Of a stretch of 64,000 bases of DNA, positions 12,260-23,600 are shown piece by piece; position 1 is the stretch's first letter, and each line of letters starts with the position of its first letter. Source of the DNA: Alopecurus myosuroides (Eukaryota > Streptophyta > Magnoliopsida > Poales > Poaceae). Both the position numbers and the translations under genes were made by a program. The notes beneath the pieces were generated by a model that did no database searches, was not told where the DNA came from, and saw only the letters and a list, made by a program, of their open reading frames with translations. Where the stretch lies: positions 333,156,482 through 333,220,481 of the forward strand of contig CM054057.1 in NCBI GenBank assembly GCA_028641055.1, given 5' to 3'.

Positions 12260-13406
12260 TGTTGACACTCGTTTTTGGCTCATAAAAGGAAGGCAACAAG
12301 ATGAGCCCAAATGAAAAAATAATGTGAACGAGAGTTGTACGTCTCATCAAAACAAACAACTTTGATTTTTGGACCATCTCGATCCAATGAAGTATGCAAA
12401 TTCTATAGTCGAAAAACAGAACGAAACAGAGGCCAACTAGTACATGTACTAGCGGGGTTCAGAATTTCGGCCAAAACAGAGACCAACTAGTACATATACT
12501 AGCGGGGTTCAGAATTTCGGCCAAAACTGAAACACGAGACAGAGACCAACTAGTACATGTACTAGTCGCGTTCTATGAAGGCGCGAACAAAATTGACACC
12601 TGATCATTAACGAGATCGGTAGATAAATCAGATGATCTCTGATGAGAAAAAATATAAAACAAAAGTTCTTCGGTTTTTTCAGACGAACAACTTTGTCTTT
12701 TGTGAGATTTTGATCTGAGGTTGTTTACTACCTCGAATCTACAAAATACGGAGGTCAGAACTGACAGATTCGGATTCGATTCGAACATGTTTTAGTGCAC
12801 ATACAATTAGTCCTTCAATATGATGTCAGATGAAAAATCATAAAACATCAATGTTCTTCGTATTTTTGAGACGAACAACTTTGTCTTATACGTGATTTCT
12901 ATTTGAGCTGGGTTACTAACTCGAAAATAACTCACAAGGTGCAGCCAGTTTTCAGACCGAACAGTTTTGGAAGGTTCGAGTCAAACATCCGAATTGGATG
13001 CAAATTAGGGCTTTTGGACGCGAATCCAAGCCTTTTACTTGCACGGGAAGTCCAACCGCCTCTTATATACATGAGGGGTGAATGCCGATTGAAAGACAAC
13101 ACACAATCGCAAAAACTCATCTACATACTTCATCCCTAACCCTAGTTATCTTCTTCGTTCGTCGGCGTTCTTCGTGCAGGAGAGCTTCGATCTACGAGAG
13201 CCTTGGGAAGGGCGAACCGACCTAGGTCAGCCCATCACCGCCGCGCGTCCAGACGGGGTCCCTCCCGACCGTGAGGGGTTTCGGGTCTTCAAAAGCGCCC
13301 GCCGGATTGTCTTGCGTATCGCGCTTCCGGCGAGTCTCCTTCGGCGACGTGTCTTGCGTATCGCGCTCGACGCCGAGGGTACACGTGACGTGTTCGTGTG
13401 TCAACA
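12260..13406 (+). repeat. 3' LTR of element B
   Basis: 1147 bp, exactly the length of the 5' copy and about 96% identical by eye. It is followed by the second copy of the GAAGG target duplication at 13407-13411, after which element A's antisense exon resumes. Confidence 0.95.
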
Positions 13407-14339
13407 GAAGGGCCTCCAACTTCCGGCTCCGCTGCTTTCGCCCTTTCCCTCGCTCCGTCTTCGGCACAATAGGCTGGCTGGACTGCAAGGGGTATTGTTC
13501 TTCCCTTGCAGCTAAGTTCTCCTCCTCAGCCGCAGTCGGAGTGTCACGTGCAGTAGCAGGAGAGGGTTGTGGTCCTCTCCTAGCAACATACTTTTGCTTC
13601 TTTCGGCTCTTTGGCCTCAAAGTTGTAGGAGCCATGCTAGAAAGAAAATCCGAGAAATAAGAATTCCGAGAAAGAAAAGAGTTCATGCAACAAAAAGCAT
13701 AGAAAGGAAAGAACCCGAATGTTTACCTGGAAGTTGCGACGGCAACGCCGTCAAGATCAATCACTTCCTGAGTGGCGGAGGACTTATTTCGCTTCCTCCC
13801 ACTAGCAAAGTTGGCACGCAGAGCGTCCAACTCGGCATCAGAAGCAAACTCCGAGTCCGGAAGAGTCAGAATCTGTCAAAAAAGACAAAGCCCGAGTTAG
13901 AAAAAACATCTGAGAAAAAGGAAACTTAGTCCGGTTTGATGCCGTGTACATCGGCCGGCTTTCCTCGTATTGGTCGCGAGTTGCGACCAACTGGTTGACA
14001 CGTTTCTTCAAGTCTTTTTTCGACAAAGACTTGTTCGTCGCCCTCATCTCGTCCTGAGGTCCTGTGTATTCACACATTAGTCGGGGAACGCGGTGAGCCA
14101 GAGGCTAGATCCGCCTTTCAAGACAACATAGAACCGTGTCCATGCTAGTGAGAGGAGGGGAGGCAAAACCAGCTTGGCAATCCACCGCTTGATTCTCATC
14201 AGATCCGGTGGCAGGGTCTGGACCGCGTCCACTCCCCAATTGTCTTGGGGAGTGGCCGCGGAATTGACAAAAGGTGGGATTCCCGTTTTTTTCCAGGAAA
14301 CGGCTCCAACAAGAACAGCAACAACACAAAACGTAAGAT

Positions 14340-14800
14340 GCCTAACAAACACTAGAACAAGGAGACGGACGGGAGGAGAGAGAGGCGTACTCCTCTTACT
14401 GCGGGAGATGGTGAGCAGGACAGGAGGCGCGTCTGCGACGCTGCCTCGTGGTGGTGACACCGCCAGAGGTAGCGTCCGCCACCCGCGTAGGCCGAGGAGG
14501 CCGGGGGCACTAAAGGCGGAGCTGAGGAGCGGGCGAGGGGAGAATGGGGGAGACGGGGGCATAGGGTGTCGATCATCACGGTCGTCGCGGCAGAGAAAGT
14601 GGAGCGGGGAGGGAGAGGGAACGAGGGGACGGGGGGGAGGATGAGAGGAGGCGGAGGCGGAGGACGGCGGCGGCGCCGGCGAGAGGGCAGCGCATTTAGG
14701 GATGTCGGCCCCGCCGGTGGTGCTGTTGCTGTTGCTGCTGCCGCGGGCGTGGCGCAGCTTCCATTCGAGGGAAAGCGATAGAGGAACGGAAACAAGAGCT
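14340..14800. other. GC-rich block inside element A's antisense gene
   Basis: Very GC-rich, with GGC and GGA runs (around 14640-14700) and poly-proline-like translation on the minus strand. The antisense gene of element C has nothing like it at the matching position: C reads straight through from the N-terminal domain to the segment around 'LMCEYSG', while A reaches its 'LMCEYTG' only after this block. It could be an intron gained by insertion or a captured piece of a host gene's first exon. No recognisable protein is seen. Confidence 0.4.
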
Positions 14801-15808
14801 ACAAGGTGGGTTTGGGGGATTCTCTGGGTGCACCGTGGGCTGTAGCGTGCTGGACATCCTCATGATATAAGAAGGAAACCGTCCAGAATTTGACGGATTC
14901 CGATGTTTTTATTTTTGGGAACCAATCTTCCCTAAACCTACGAAGAGTAAAGGAGATGGTCCCACAGGTGGGGAGAGCGCCCTCAGAACGGTTGCGCTTG
15001 ACTCCAAAGCAATACTGCCAGAAATCTAGCCTAGGATCTAACCCTAAATAACCTTCGAACAAAGCCTGAAATCCGGCAATGTAGAGAATGGAATTTGGAG
15101 GGAGGTTGTGTGGCTGGATCTGGTAGTGGTCTAAGACCTGGAGAAAGAAGGAGGAAGGCGGAATTCTGATACCTCGGTTAATGTGCGACGCGAGGAGGAC
15201 CCGTTCGCCGGCTTTTGGCGATGGCTCGGACTCGTCCGCGTCGTACCGCCATTTTTTCTCCAGAATGAACCCTTCCTTCTCCATTGCCGGAATGGGGGAG
15301 GAAACCACGTTGCAGTGGCTCCAGTTCCCATAGTTTTCTTCTGTCTCTTCTTCGCCTCCAGCGGCACCGAAGGCGGCGACCTCCTCGCTGCCAAGAATGG
15401 TGTTTCCCTCTACGGGATCGTGGACGAGAGGCGGAGGAGGAGTAGACGATGATGGCACGTCCGTGGTCGTGGGAGGCAGATCCCCGCGGGCCGCGGCGCC
15501 GGCGTTTCCCTCCGGCGTGCCTGCGGTGGCGCGGACGGGGGAGTCCAGCTGCAGGTCTAAATTGTTGATTATGGACTCAAGGTCCATGGCGGCGTAGGTC
15601 GCGTCCGCGACGCGGGGAGATTCTTCGTCAGCCATTTGCGGGCGGTGCAACCGTGACGATGAACCTCCGATGATTTCTCCAGGGAAGGTTGAGAGCTCAC
15701 TCTCTGCGGTCACTCACTCGGGCTCTGGTTCTAGCTCGTGCAGGCTATGGCGATGGGGACTCGGGGAAGGAGATGATGTGGAAGAAAGAATGGATCCTCC
15801 GAGGCGGC

Positions 15809-15816
15809 TATTTATA
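15809..15816 (-). promoter_or_regulatory. TATA box of element A's antisense gene
   Basis: On the minus strand the sequence reads TATAAATA inside GGCTATAAATAGCCG, about 175 bases upstream of the antisense ATG at 15635. The matching gene in element C has the same TATAAATA at 29230-29237. Two related elements keeping the same box in the same place supports a real promoter. Confidence 0.6.
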
Positions 15817-16280
15817 GCCGGAAACACGTTAAGATTGGTTACAACGGCTATTTTAGCGGTTGGATCGCTGACGCGTGTCACGCCCGAGATTTCCGGGAAA
15901 TGAAGAGATAAAGTGATAAGTGCTATCTCCTTGTTTCCCGCGAGAATCTGTCGGGAGATACGTTGCAGGGTTTTGAATGAACCCCAAACGTCCATGATGT
16001 CAGCATGATTTTATCGCTGACGTCACAAAGTTCCTTCTCCATGAAGGCTCATGGAAGAAAAGCCGGATTCTGGTAAATCAGAGTTTTTAGTTATACATTA
16101 GGAAGTTCCTTCTCCATGAAGGCTCGTGGAAGAAAAGCCGGATTTTGCTGAAATCCGAGTTGTGTGTTTTGAAGTTTTTGGGAAAAAGAAGAATCGAGAC
16201 AAAGCTCCAACATTTCTCAGAAAAGAATGCAAAGTGGTGAAAGGTGGCAGAATGAAGTCTCAATCCTTCTTGGGGGCTAC
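15817..16280. other. Element A region between antisense promoter and 3' LTR
   Basis: No coding frame. Two near-identical passages occur at about 16029-16070 and 16103-16144, both reading GTTCCTTCTCCATGAAGGCTC and continuing alike, a roughly 74-bp-spaced direct duplication. It probably carries the antisense gene's upstream region. Confidence 0.5.
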
Positions 16281-16828
16281 TGTCGGATATATACTGGTTA
16301 GGGGTATATCCGGCATTGTCCTAAAGAGCCGTATTACCAGGGTGGCCTTGTGGTAGTGGGCCACAGTCCATTAGGCGGCCCAGTAAGTTAACGCACAGGA
16401 AGCCGGATTCTAGAAGAACCCGGACCACGGTCCAAAGTGGTGCGGCTTGGAGGAGAAGACGGATTCCTTACTTTCCAAGTTAGATACTTTCCGTAGTCTT
16501 CTAGGTTTCCTTTCTGTAATCCCTAACCCGGCTATCTATATAAAGCCGTACGTGAGAGAAGAAAGATACGGACAATTAGCTAGAAGCCAACTCGCCGAGA
16601 AGTTGATCCTCGCCAAGTTAGTGAAACCCTACTCACATTATACTTTGTATACTTCAGGCTTCAACCCTGATTTAGTGAGATTGCAGGAGTAGGAACGTCG
16701 CCTAGTTGCGTCGTACCTAACCTGGGTAAATTTGGTGTTCCTGGTTGTCGTACTACCACCTCCCCCCACGTCTCTACCCGTAGACTCATGGCACCCCCGT
16801 CTATGAACTCTACTACAATGTCCCGACA
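16281..16828 (+). repeat. 3' LTR of element A
   Basis: 548 bp from TGTCGGATAT to CCCGACA, with ends forming the inverted repeat TGTCGG / CCGACA. It is preceded by the purine tract CTTGGGGGCTAC. A TATA-like TATCTATATAAAGCC lies at about 16532-16546. The sequence changes to Athila-like element D right after it. The 5' copy lies before the window. Confidence 0.8.
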
Positions 16829-16829
16829 A

Positions 16830-17200
16830 TCTCTATTATTCCCAATAAACTCTATGATATTATTGATTTACCACCATTGGAACCTTGTTATTTGGATATT
16901 TGTCTTATTGATAATGTTAGAAAGAAACCTTTAGGGAGAGTTAATGATTTTATTATCATGGTTAATAATACTCCTGTCTCCGTTGATTTTGTTTTCTTGA
17001 TTATTAAATGCAATGCTTCTTGTCCAATTGTTTTGGGAAGACCTTTTCTTAGAACTGTTGGCTCTGTTATTGATATGAAAGAGGGGAATATTAAGTTTCA
17101 ATTCCCACTCAAGAAAGGTATGGAACTCTTTCCTAGAAAGAGAATGAAGTTTCCTTTTGATTCCGTTATTCGAACAAGTTACAATTTGGATGCTTCTTGA
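16830..17200 (+). pseudogene. Athila-type protease remnant, copy 1
   Basis: Frame reading from IPNKLYDIIDLPPLEPC through KKPLGRVNDFIIMVNN, NASCPIVLGRPFLRTVGSV and DMKEGNIKFQFPLKKGME matches the region just after the protease active site of Athila elements. The upstream part with the catalytic aspartate is cut off by element A (the insertion point is inside the codons before IPNKL). No reverse transcriptase follows: after the stop at 17200 the sequence passes straight to the 3' tail. Confidence 0.75.
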
Positions 17201-19938
17201 CTTGAAAAATACTTGATTCCACTTTTCTGGGCCTAGCTAAAAGGCGTTAAAGAAAAGCACTTCTTGAGAGATAACTCATGGTTTTATTTTTTTACTTTGT
17301 TTTTCTCTGTTTTCTTTGAATAAAGGGGTTTTATACTTCTGTATAAACTCAATTGTATCTTTCTTTTCATTTTTTAGTAGTGCCAAGTAAGATTTCTGGC
17401 AAGATTTGGAGTTGGTTTTCGGATTTCTGCGCAGGAAACAGATTTCTTTTGTCGACCATAAAAAACCTTATAAAATCGTGGAAGATCAGAATTATCTGAA
17501 TTTTTTTGCTCTTATTCCCGAGCTAATTCCTCAACTTTTTTATTCTTTAAGTTTTTCGATCTGAGCAATTTAAGTGCCTCGAAAAATTCGTCTTTACAGA
17601 CAGTTCTGGCTTTGACAGATTCTGGCATTTTTCTTGCATTTGCTCTTTTGCGATGTCAAGTGGATTTCTTTGCTTAAACATTAGTGGCTGTAGATAATGT
17701 TTAAAATTAACAATAGCACTTGTGCCATACAGAACCAAGGGATTTTTAATTGTTGCACTAACCCTGTAATGCGAATTACTGTTTGAGTGTGGTGTGAAGC
17801 AAGTTTTCAAGGGTCAAGAGAAGAGGTGATATATGTGTTCAAGAAGAGTGCAAGGTCAAAGCTTGGGGATTCCCCCGTGGTTCATCTAAGAATATTTTTA
17901 GAAGACTAAAGCATCTAAGATTGGGGATGCCCAAGTCACCCCCTTCTTCATCAACTATCTATCAGGTCACTTCTCGTGAAACTATATTTTTATTCGATCA
18001 CATCATATGAAGTTTACTTGGAGCGTCTGTTTGTTTTTCTTTTGTTTTCTTTAATTTTCCTTTGTTTTCTTTTGTTTTCCTTGCTGCAATAAAATAGTTG
18101 TATCCTAGAATTCTTTGTTTGGGAGAGAGACACGCTCCATTTTTCGTTTGAATACCTGTTATGCTAGTATTCTTAGTTTTTCTTCTAGCTGCTGCAAAAA
18201 ATCTTGTTTAGCTCTTGTTTTCATTGCATCTCTTTTTCAGAGCTGTTAGTTTTAGTAGTGTTATGTGAGTCCTCTCATGTTTTCTTTCTGTAGCATTTAG
18301 AGATTTTTTATTAAATCATGTTTTGTATGGTGCTTGTTGGGAAAAGAAACTGCTGCTTGAGGTAGAATTTTTAAGGGTGCAAGTAGAAGCTTGTATAGAA
18401 TGTGGCTAGACTTTTTCATATCATGCTATATGTTATTTTAGTTTTAAAGCCTTGTGGTTATTGAGTGGTATGATTAGCCTCAAATAGCTAATAGTGTTTA
18501 ATGTGCCTTTGAAAGAATCATGAGTTGTTCTTGTCATATTGAAGCATAAATTTGTGGTGTTCTCCTTTGAATGTTTTATTTGGTTGACTTGGCGCATCCT
18601 CACACCATGTTTATGACTATGAACCAGTCACAAATAGCCTCCATGATCATTTATTTTTTGAACTTGTGGTACCACTTATGCTTTGATTAATGATGTTTAT
18701 GTCGCTATGCATGATTATGGCTCTTATGCTCTCTTGATTTATCGCTCCCAGTCTTTTGCTAGCCTCCACCTGTATTGAGTATGTGCTATACTCGTGCATC
18801 CAACTCCATAAAACCAAAAGTTTTCCCATTGCGTCCACCATACCTACCTACATGTGGTATTTAACCGCCACTCCAAAGTAAATTTCGCATGTGTTACCTT
18901 TAAAACTTTCAAAATTACTCTTGTTTTGTGCTCCTGTTTTAGATCATGAGGACGTAAATAGAGAATATTTATCTCACTTGTTGATTGGACTTTCACACCC
19001 TAGACTAGTGGCTTCATCGTCTTATCCAATGATAGAAGAGCTGGCAGCAGGGTGCCCAGCCCCAAATTAATAACACATATTCTCTTCACTATTTTTGCCC
19101 CTGATTTATCAGTCAAAGCATAATTATGTAAACAAAAGAGAAAGAGGGATGACCTTCTACCTAGATGCATCCTTCTATGGGAGCCACTCTTGTGAAGTCT
19201 AGTTGGCTTGTGATGCACTGTATTTTCTGTTTACCATTCCTTGACATAAGCATACCCCTCTCTTAAAATATAGACACTACTCCACGGTATGTGATTGTTG
19301 GCAGGCACCTGAGGATTCGGTTAGCCATGGTTTGTGAAATATGGTTGGGAGGAGTATCAAGTTTTCAATACCTCTGTTTAATAAAATAAAAGCTCTAGCA
19401 CATGAGTGATCCAGGCTTCCCACTGCGAAGGGCCTTTCTTTTACTTTTATGTTAAGTCTCCATCTTCTAACTTTATGCACAGTTGAGAGAGCATTTTTGC
19501 CATTCTGAGTTTTATGTGCATTTGTCCCAGAAACATTATTAATTGATTCATGATGTGTTATTGCTTGTTCTCTAATTATTTGTTCTAGTCTTCCTCATGA
19601 ACTTTGAAGGTATCCTGGCATTTATGTTTTGCCCCACTCTTAAGTACTAGCGAAATATCACTTTGACATGTTCTCTCTATACTTGAAACAAATGTATATC
19701 TTTCTTGGCATTATTATTCATGATCTTTTATTTGAGTTACTTCTCAGGATGCAAAGTGATTGCTATGCTTTATTATTAAAGTTCTATTTATCATGCTTGT
19801 GTTTAAGTTCTATGATCTCAGCTTACTTATGCTTTTACATTATTGATGATCAAGTTATGTTGGTAGCATGTCACCTCAGAAATAATTGTGTTTTCATCGT
19901 TTACCTACTCAAGGACGAGTAGGAACTAAGCTTGGCGA
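17201..19938 (+). other. Non-coding 3' tail of element D, copy 1
   Basis: About 2.7 kb without a convincing frame, T-rich in places. It is closely matched by 31981-34716, block by block (for example AAGGCGTTAAAGAAAAGCAC near 17240 and 32034, and CCTGTTTTAGATCATGAGGA near 18931). It ends with a purine tract AAGCTTGGCGATG just before the LTR. In Athila elements such long tails lie between pol and the 3' LTR; here almost all pol has been lost. Confidence 0.7.
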
Positions 19939-20180
19939 TGTTGATATGTCATAAACGTATCCTTAATTTATGATGTTCCATGTTGTTTTCTTATTGTTTC
20001 CCACATGTTTGTTATGCACTTTATGTCATTTTTATCGATTTTCTGGACTAACCTATTGACAAGATGCCACAGAGCTAGTTCCCTGTTTTCTGTTGTTTTT
20101 AGTTTAAGAAAAGTTGTTCTGGAAATATTCTCGGAATTGGAAAATTCGAAGCCCGGAAGTCTTAGAATTCCCGAAGGTTC
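19939..20180 (+). repeat. First LTR of element D, left piece
   Basis: Starts TGTTGATATGTCATAAACGTATCC and matches the start of the second LTR at 34717. It is cut at 20180 by element C; the rest resumes at 30085. Bases 20176-20180 (GGTTC) are C's target duplication. Confidence 0.8.
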
Positions 20181-20634
20181 TGATGAGGGGATAGTAACTC
20201 GGTATGCCAACCCCAGGTGTAATCCGGCCCAAACGGCGTATGGACCAAATCCGGCTAAGGACGCAGAAGCTTCCGGAAGGCCCAGGGCTTGTAAGGATCG
20301 TAACCCGGATTGTGGGTTACGATAAGGAAAGCTAGGATACGTATGTAGAGTTCGAGTAGGACTCAAGGAGCGCTTTGTATGGCAAGCCAAAGGGGGTATG
20401 AGTACTATATAAACCAACCCCTAGGCTTCGCCTGAGAGAGATTCAAGTCATAACTGTAACACCTATTATCGAGTATCCAGTATAATCATATCGAGATCCG
20501 GCGAGTTGTGTTCCGGCTCTTAGATTGCTTTTCGCCATGTCTTCCTTCAAGCTAAACCCTCTCCCAAATACCTGTGTCGACTTGCCCCTAGATCAGTTAC
20601 CCCCGGTAACATCTGCCGTGATTATCCCACGACA
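20181..20634 (+). repeat. 5' LTR of element C
   Basis: 454 bp, TGATGAGGGG to ACGACA. A TATA box TATATAAA lies at 20406-20413, so transcription should start near 20440. The gag frame already has an ATG inside the LTR at 20537. Confidence 0.95.
20406..20413 (+). promoter_or_regulatory. TATA box in element C 5' LTR
   Basis: TATATAAA within GTACTATATAAACCAACCCC. It sits about 130 bases upstream of the ATG at 20537 and is repeated in the 3' LTR at 29851-29858. Confidence 0.75.
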
Positions 20635-23600
20635 GTTGGCGCCCACCGTGGGGCCTGCGTCCAAAGGTGTTTACATCACGGGAGAAGCTCGGAAGAACAT
20701 GAGGAACCTCGTCGTCGGAGAAATCTACGTCAACAACCAAGGAGAGAAGATGGTAGACGATTCTGGCTGGGGGCCAGAGTCGGATCACCTCGAAACCGGA
20801 TCCGTCGTGACAGTCGGCCGCATCAACGTCTTCATCGGTATGGTATGTGCTTCCAATTCAAGCCGTGATAATCTTGAATCTGATTCTGTGTCAGGGGAGG
20901 ACACGCGTGTTCAATCGGAAAAAGAAGAATCGATCGGAACAACGGGTCCGACAGAGAGGGAGGAAGGTGCCGAGTCTATACGGGATTTATCGGAGGACCG
21001 ATACGAGAAGGAAAATAGCGAAGAGGAAGAACGGTACGAATCTACGCCAAGCATTATGCGCCGGGTTGCAGTTTATGCGGCCCCCGCAATCAATACCAAT
21101 CAAGGAAACGCAGCCGCGGCGCCAGTCGGGGCGGCGCAGGTGCTGGCTCAGCAACAAGGTACGGCTGACCCGATCTTGGCCCAGGTCGATGGAGAATCGG
21201 CATCAGTCACCAGTCGCCCAGCGGAGGAGGAGCGACACGCAAATATGTTTGGGTTCCAAGCAAACCGGACACCGGGGGCGGGCCCCTCGAATCCGCGTCA
21301 CCCAGCTCTGTTTGATAATAATTTGATCTTGGATCCCACAGTCCTAGCTACAGTTATCACCCCAGAAAACGCAGCAGAGCGTGTAAGAGATCTGGACGTG
21401 GCTCGTCGTGCATTGGAGCAGCAAAGAAGGCAGGTAGAAGCAGAAAAGCAGGGGATGGCAGCGCGGCAGCGGGAACTGGATGACCTAGAGACCCGGCTTC
21501 GGGAGGAAACGACGAGGATTCACCAAAGGCACCGAACTATGTTACCGGCAACAGGAGGGGTTATCAACCCGACTGCCCTGGTGTTCACGCCTCAAGATCA
21601 GCCAATCCCACCGGCGAACCAAGGGACCATACCGCAACCAGCAACGGGAGTGCAGCCGGTAAACGCGCCAGCCGGGTTACCCTTGCCTCGGACGGGGGCG
21701 ACAGCCGGCAACACCATGCCGCCTCCACCATTGCGATTCCGTACCCCAGCAGGTCACTACAACAACCCCATGGACAACGTGTATGCAGCAACACTCGCAT
21801 TAAACCAGATTCCTGTAAGAGACTCGCCGCACGCAGAAGAAACCCGGCGAGCGATAGATCTGCTGCACACCGCGGTAGCACAGCAAGTCAATTATCCAGA
21901 TCACAGAAGTGGGATGCATGGGACGCCATACGTGAGTCAACAACAGGGCAACGTCCAAACAAGCGCGGCACGACGAAGGGAAGAGCAACAGCAGATGCCA
22001 CCCCCACCGCGCGTCCAGACAGTACCGGCAGTATCAGCAGCACAGGCAGTAGTGGACAGCTCCAGGGCCAGAAGAGCCGGGGCCGGGTCTGCAGCACACG
22101 ATCCACCGGTGGCTCCTCACCCCGTGGCACCCCCGGCCGGGTCACGCATTTCCCGGGCGAGACCAGCCCCAACCACCCTTGCGGGACCCAAGTGTCTCTC
22201 GGATGATATCAGAGCGGAACCTTACCCGGAAAAGTTCAAAGAACCGGGGAAAGTAGTGAATTACGAGCCAACGATGGATCCGGAAACGTGGTTAAGCAGC
22301 TACGAGATGGCAATGTCAATTCGCAACGCATCCGAGAATCTCCAAGCCAAGTTCATGTACTTAATGATGTCAGAGGGAGCAGCAAAGTTATGGTTCACCA
22401 ATTTACCGGAAAAGTCGATCAAGTCGTGGGAGGAGCTAAAAACCGCATTTATCAAGCACTTCCATGGGACCTGTAGGAAGTTATTTACTATTGATGACTT
22501 AGAAAGGTGCGTCCAGAAGAAAGGAGAGTCAGCACGAAGCTGGGTACGCCGGGTTATGGAGATACTCCACTCATCTACAGATATCCAACCAAAGGACGCA
22601 CTACAAGCTATGGCGAAAACATGTAAGTATGTTCCTTTAGTACAAAAGCTAACCCGCATGAAATCCAGCAGAAATGCAGCGGAGGTTACGATGGGAGAGT
22701 TAATGGATGCATGCAACAAACACGCTGCAACGGATACTACAGAAGAGGAAGTTGATGACAAGAAGGCAAAAGCAAACGCAAGTAGCAGTGGGAAGACCGG
22801 CAATGGATCGGCACCAAACAACAATGGAAATAGCCAGAACAAGCGCCCGTTTGAGGGGAGTTCCGAGTTTGTGGCCAATACAGAGGCCGGGTCTTCGAGA
22901 CCTAGATCCGAAGGGAATTTTAATACCGGAAATCACAATGGGGGACACTACCAAGTACCCCCAAGACCAAGCAACAGTTGGGACATATTTAGGATGGCGT
23001 GCCCGAAGCATAGCAGGAATGGCAAGCCGGCCAATCATTCATTGGAGCAGTGTGCCGACTTACAAAGGTGGAAGAACGAGGAAGTGAACAGGGCCATGCG
23101 AGGTGCGGGCCGTGGAGGAGGTCCGGGTCTAGGTGGAAATTCGGGCAACGGGCCGCCCCCAGCCGGCAATCCGCCAGTTGGAAATCAAGGTAACAATCAA
23201 GGGGGAGCGGGAGGATTTCAAGCTAACCCCAAACAGCTGGGTCAGTATCATGTGCACACTACTGGAGGTTCTAGCAAGGACAAGAAGATACTGAAACAAG
23301 CAGTTAATTCAGTCTCCTCCGCTGTTCCAAGATATTTGAGGTGGTCAGAGCAAGAGGTAACATGGAGCAGAAGAGATCACCCGGATAGGATTGATCACCC
23401 GGGAGTCCTGGCTTTGGTAGTGGCGCCACAGGTCAATGGTTACGAGCTGAAGAAAGTCTTGATGGATGGAGGGAGTAGTATCAATATCCTATACTGGGAA
23501 ACTTTTCTGCGCATGGGCTTAAAGGAATCACAGTTGCAAAAAAGTACAACAGTTTTTCACGGGATAGTGCCGGGTCATTCGGCATGCCCCGAAGGAAAAG

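Larger units (their letters stand above)
2425..13406 (+). mobile_element. Element B: full-length Ty3/Gypsy Tat-like retrotransposon
   Basis: Two 1147-bp LTRs (2425-3571 and 12260-13406), both running from TGTTGACACTCG to GTGTCAACA, flank a gag-pol interior. The target duplication is perfect: GAAGG at 2420-2424 and 13407-13411. The primer-binding site follows the 5' LTR at 3579-3596, and a purine tract (AAAAAACAGGGGGA) precedes the 3' LTR. By eye the LTRs differ at about 49 of 1147 positions (about 4%). With the commonly used grass LTR rate of 1.3e-8 per site per year this is roughly 1.6-1.7 million years. Coding regions carry several frameshifts and stops, and a foreign LTR-like block interrupts gag at about 5870-7235. 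Unlike A and C there is no antisense gene between pol and the 3' LTR. Confidence 0.95.
1084..15635 (-). pseudogene. Antisense gene of element A, split by element B and decayed
   Basis: A spliced gene on the strand opposite to A's pol. Segments I can follow are 15635-14799 (ATG at 15635; acidic N-terminus then a domain resembling the plant 'putative gypsy type transposon' family, PF04195 by recollection), a frame-broken part at 14330-14080, then about 14077-13940, 13872-13727, 13636-13412 joined across element B to 2419-2134, then 2016-1878, 1793-1545 and 1466-1084. Most internal borders have good GT-AG signals. The exons at 2016-1545 encode a coiled coil (heptads rich in E, K and L). Same plan as the antisense gene of element C. 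Lesions: a stop and frame change near 14105, a frame conflict at the B junction, and an extra GC-rich block at 14340-14800. The function of this family is not established; a structural or accessory role is only a guess. Confidence 0.7.
1..16828 (+). mobile_element. Element A: Ty3/Gypsy Tat-lineage retrotransposon, 3' part
   Basis: The window opens inside this element. Visible parts in order are the end of the integrase (2-409), a spacer, an antisense multi-exon gene (15635 down to 1084), a purine-rich tract (CTTGGGGGCTAC, ending 16280) and the 3' LTR (16281-16828). The order pol, antisense gene, 3' LTR is known for grass Tat-lineage elements. Element B (2425-13406) is inserted in it, so A's own sequence here is only about 5.8 kb. 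The bases after the LTR, ATCTC (16829-16833), are the expected target duplication, but the 5' copy lies outside the window. A landed inside the protease region of Athila-like element D, whose reading frame resumes at 16830. Confidence 0.85.

Noticed and set aside
14077..14795. Long overlapping Pro/Arg-rich frames on both strands
   Set aside because: GC-rich composition removes stop codons by chance. No frame continues into neighbouring exons except the broken antisense segment at 14330-14080.
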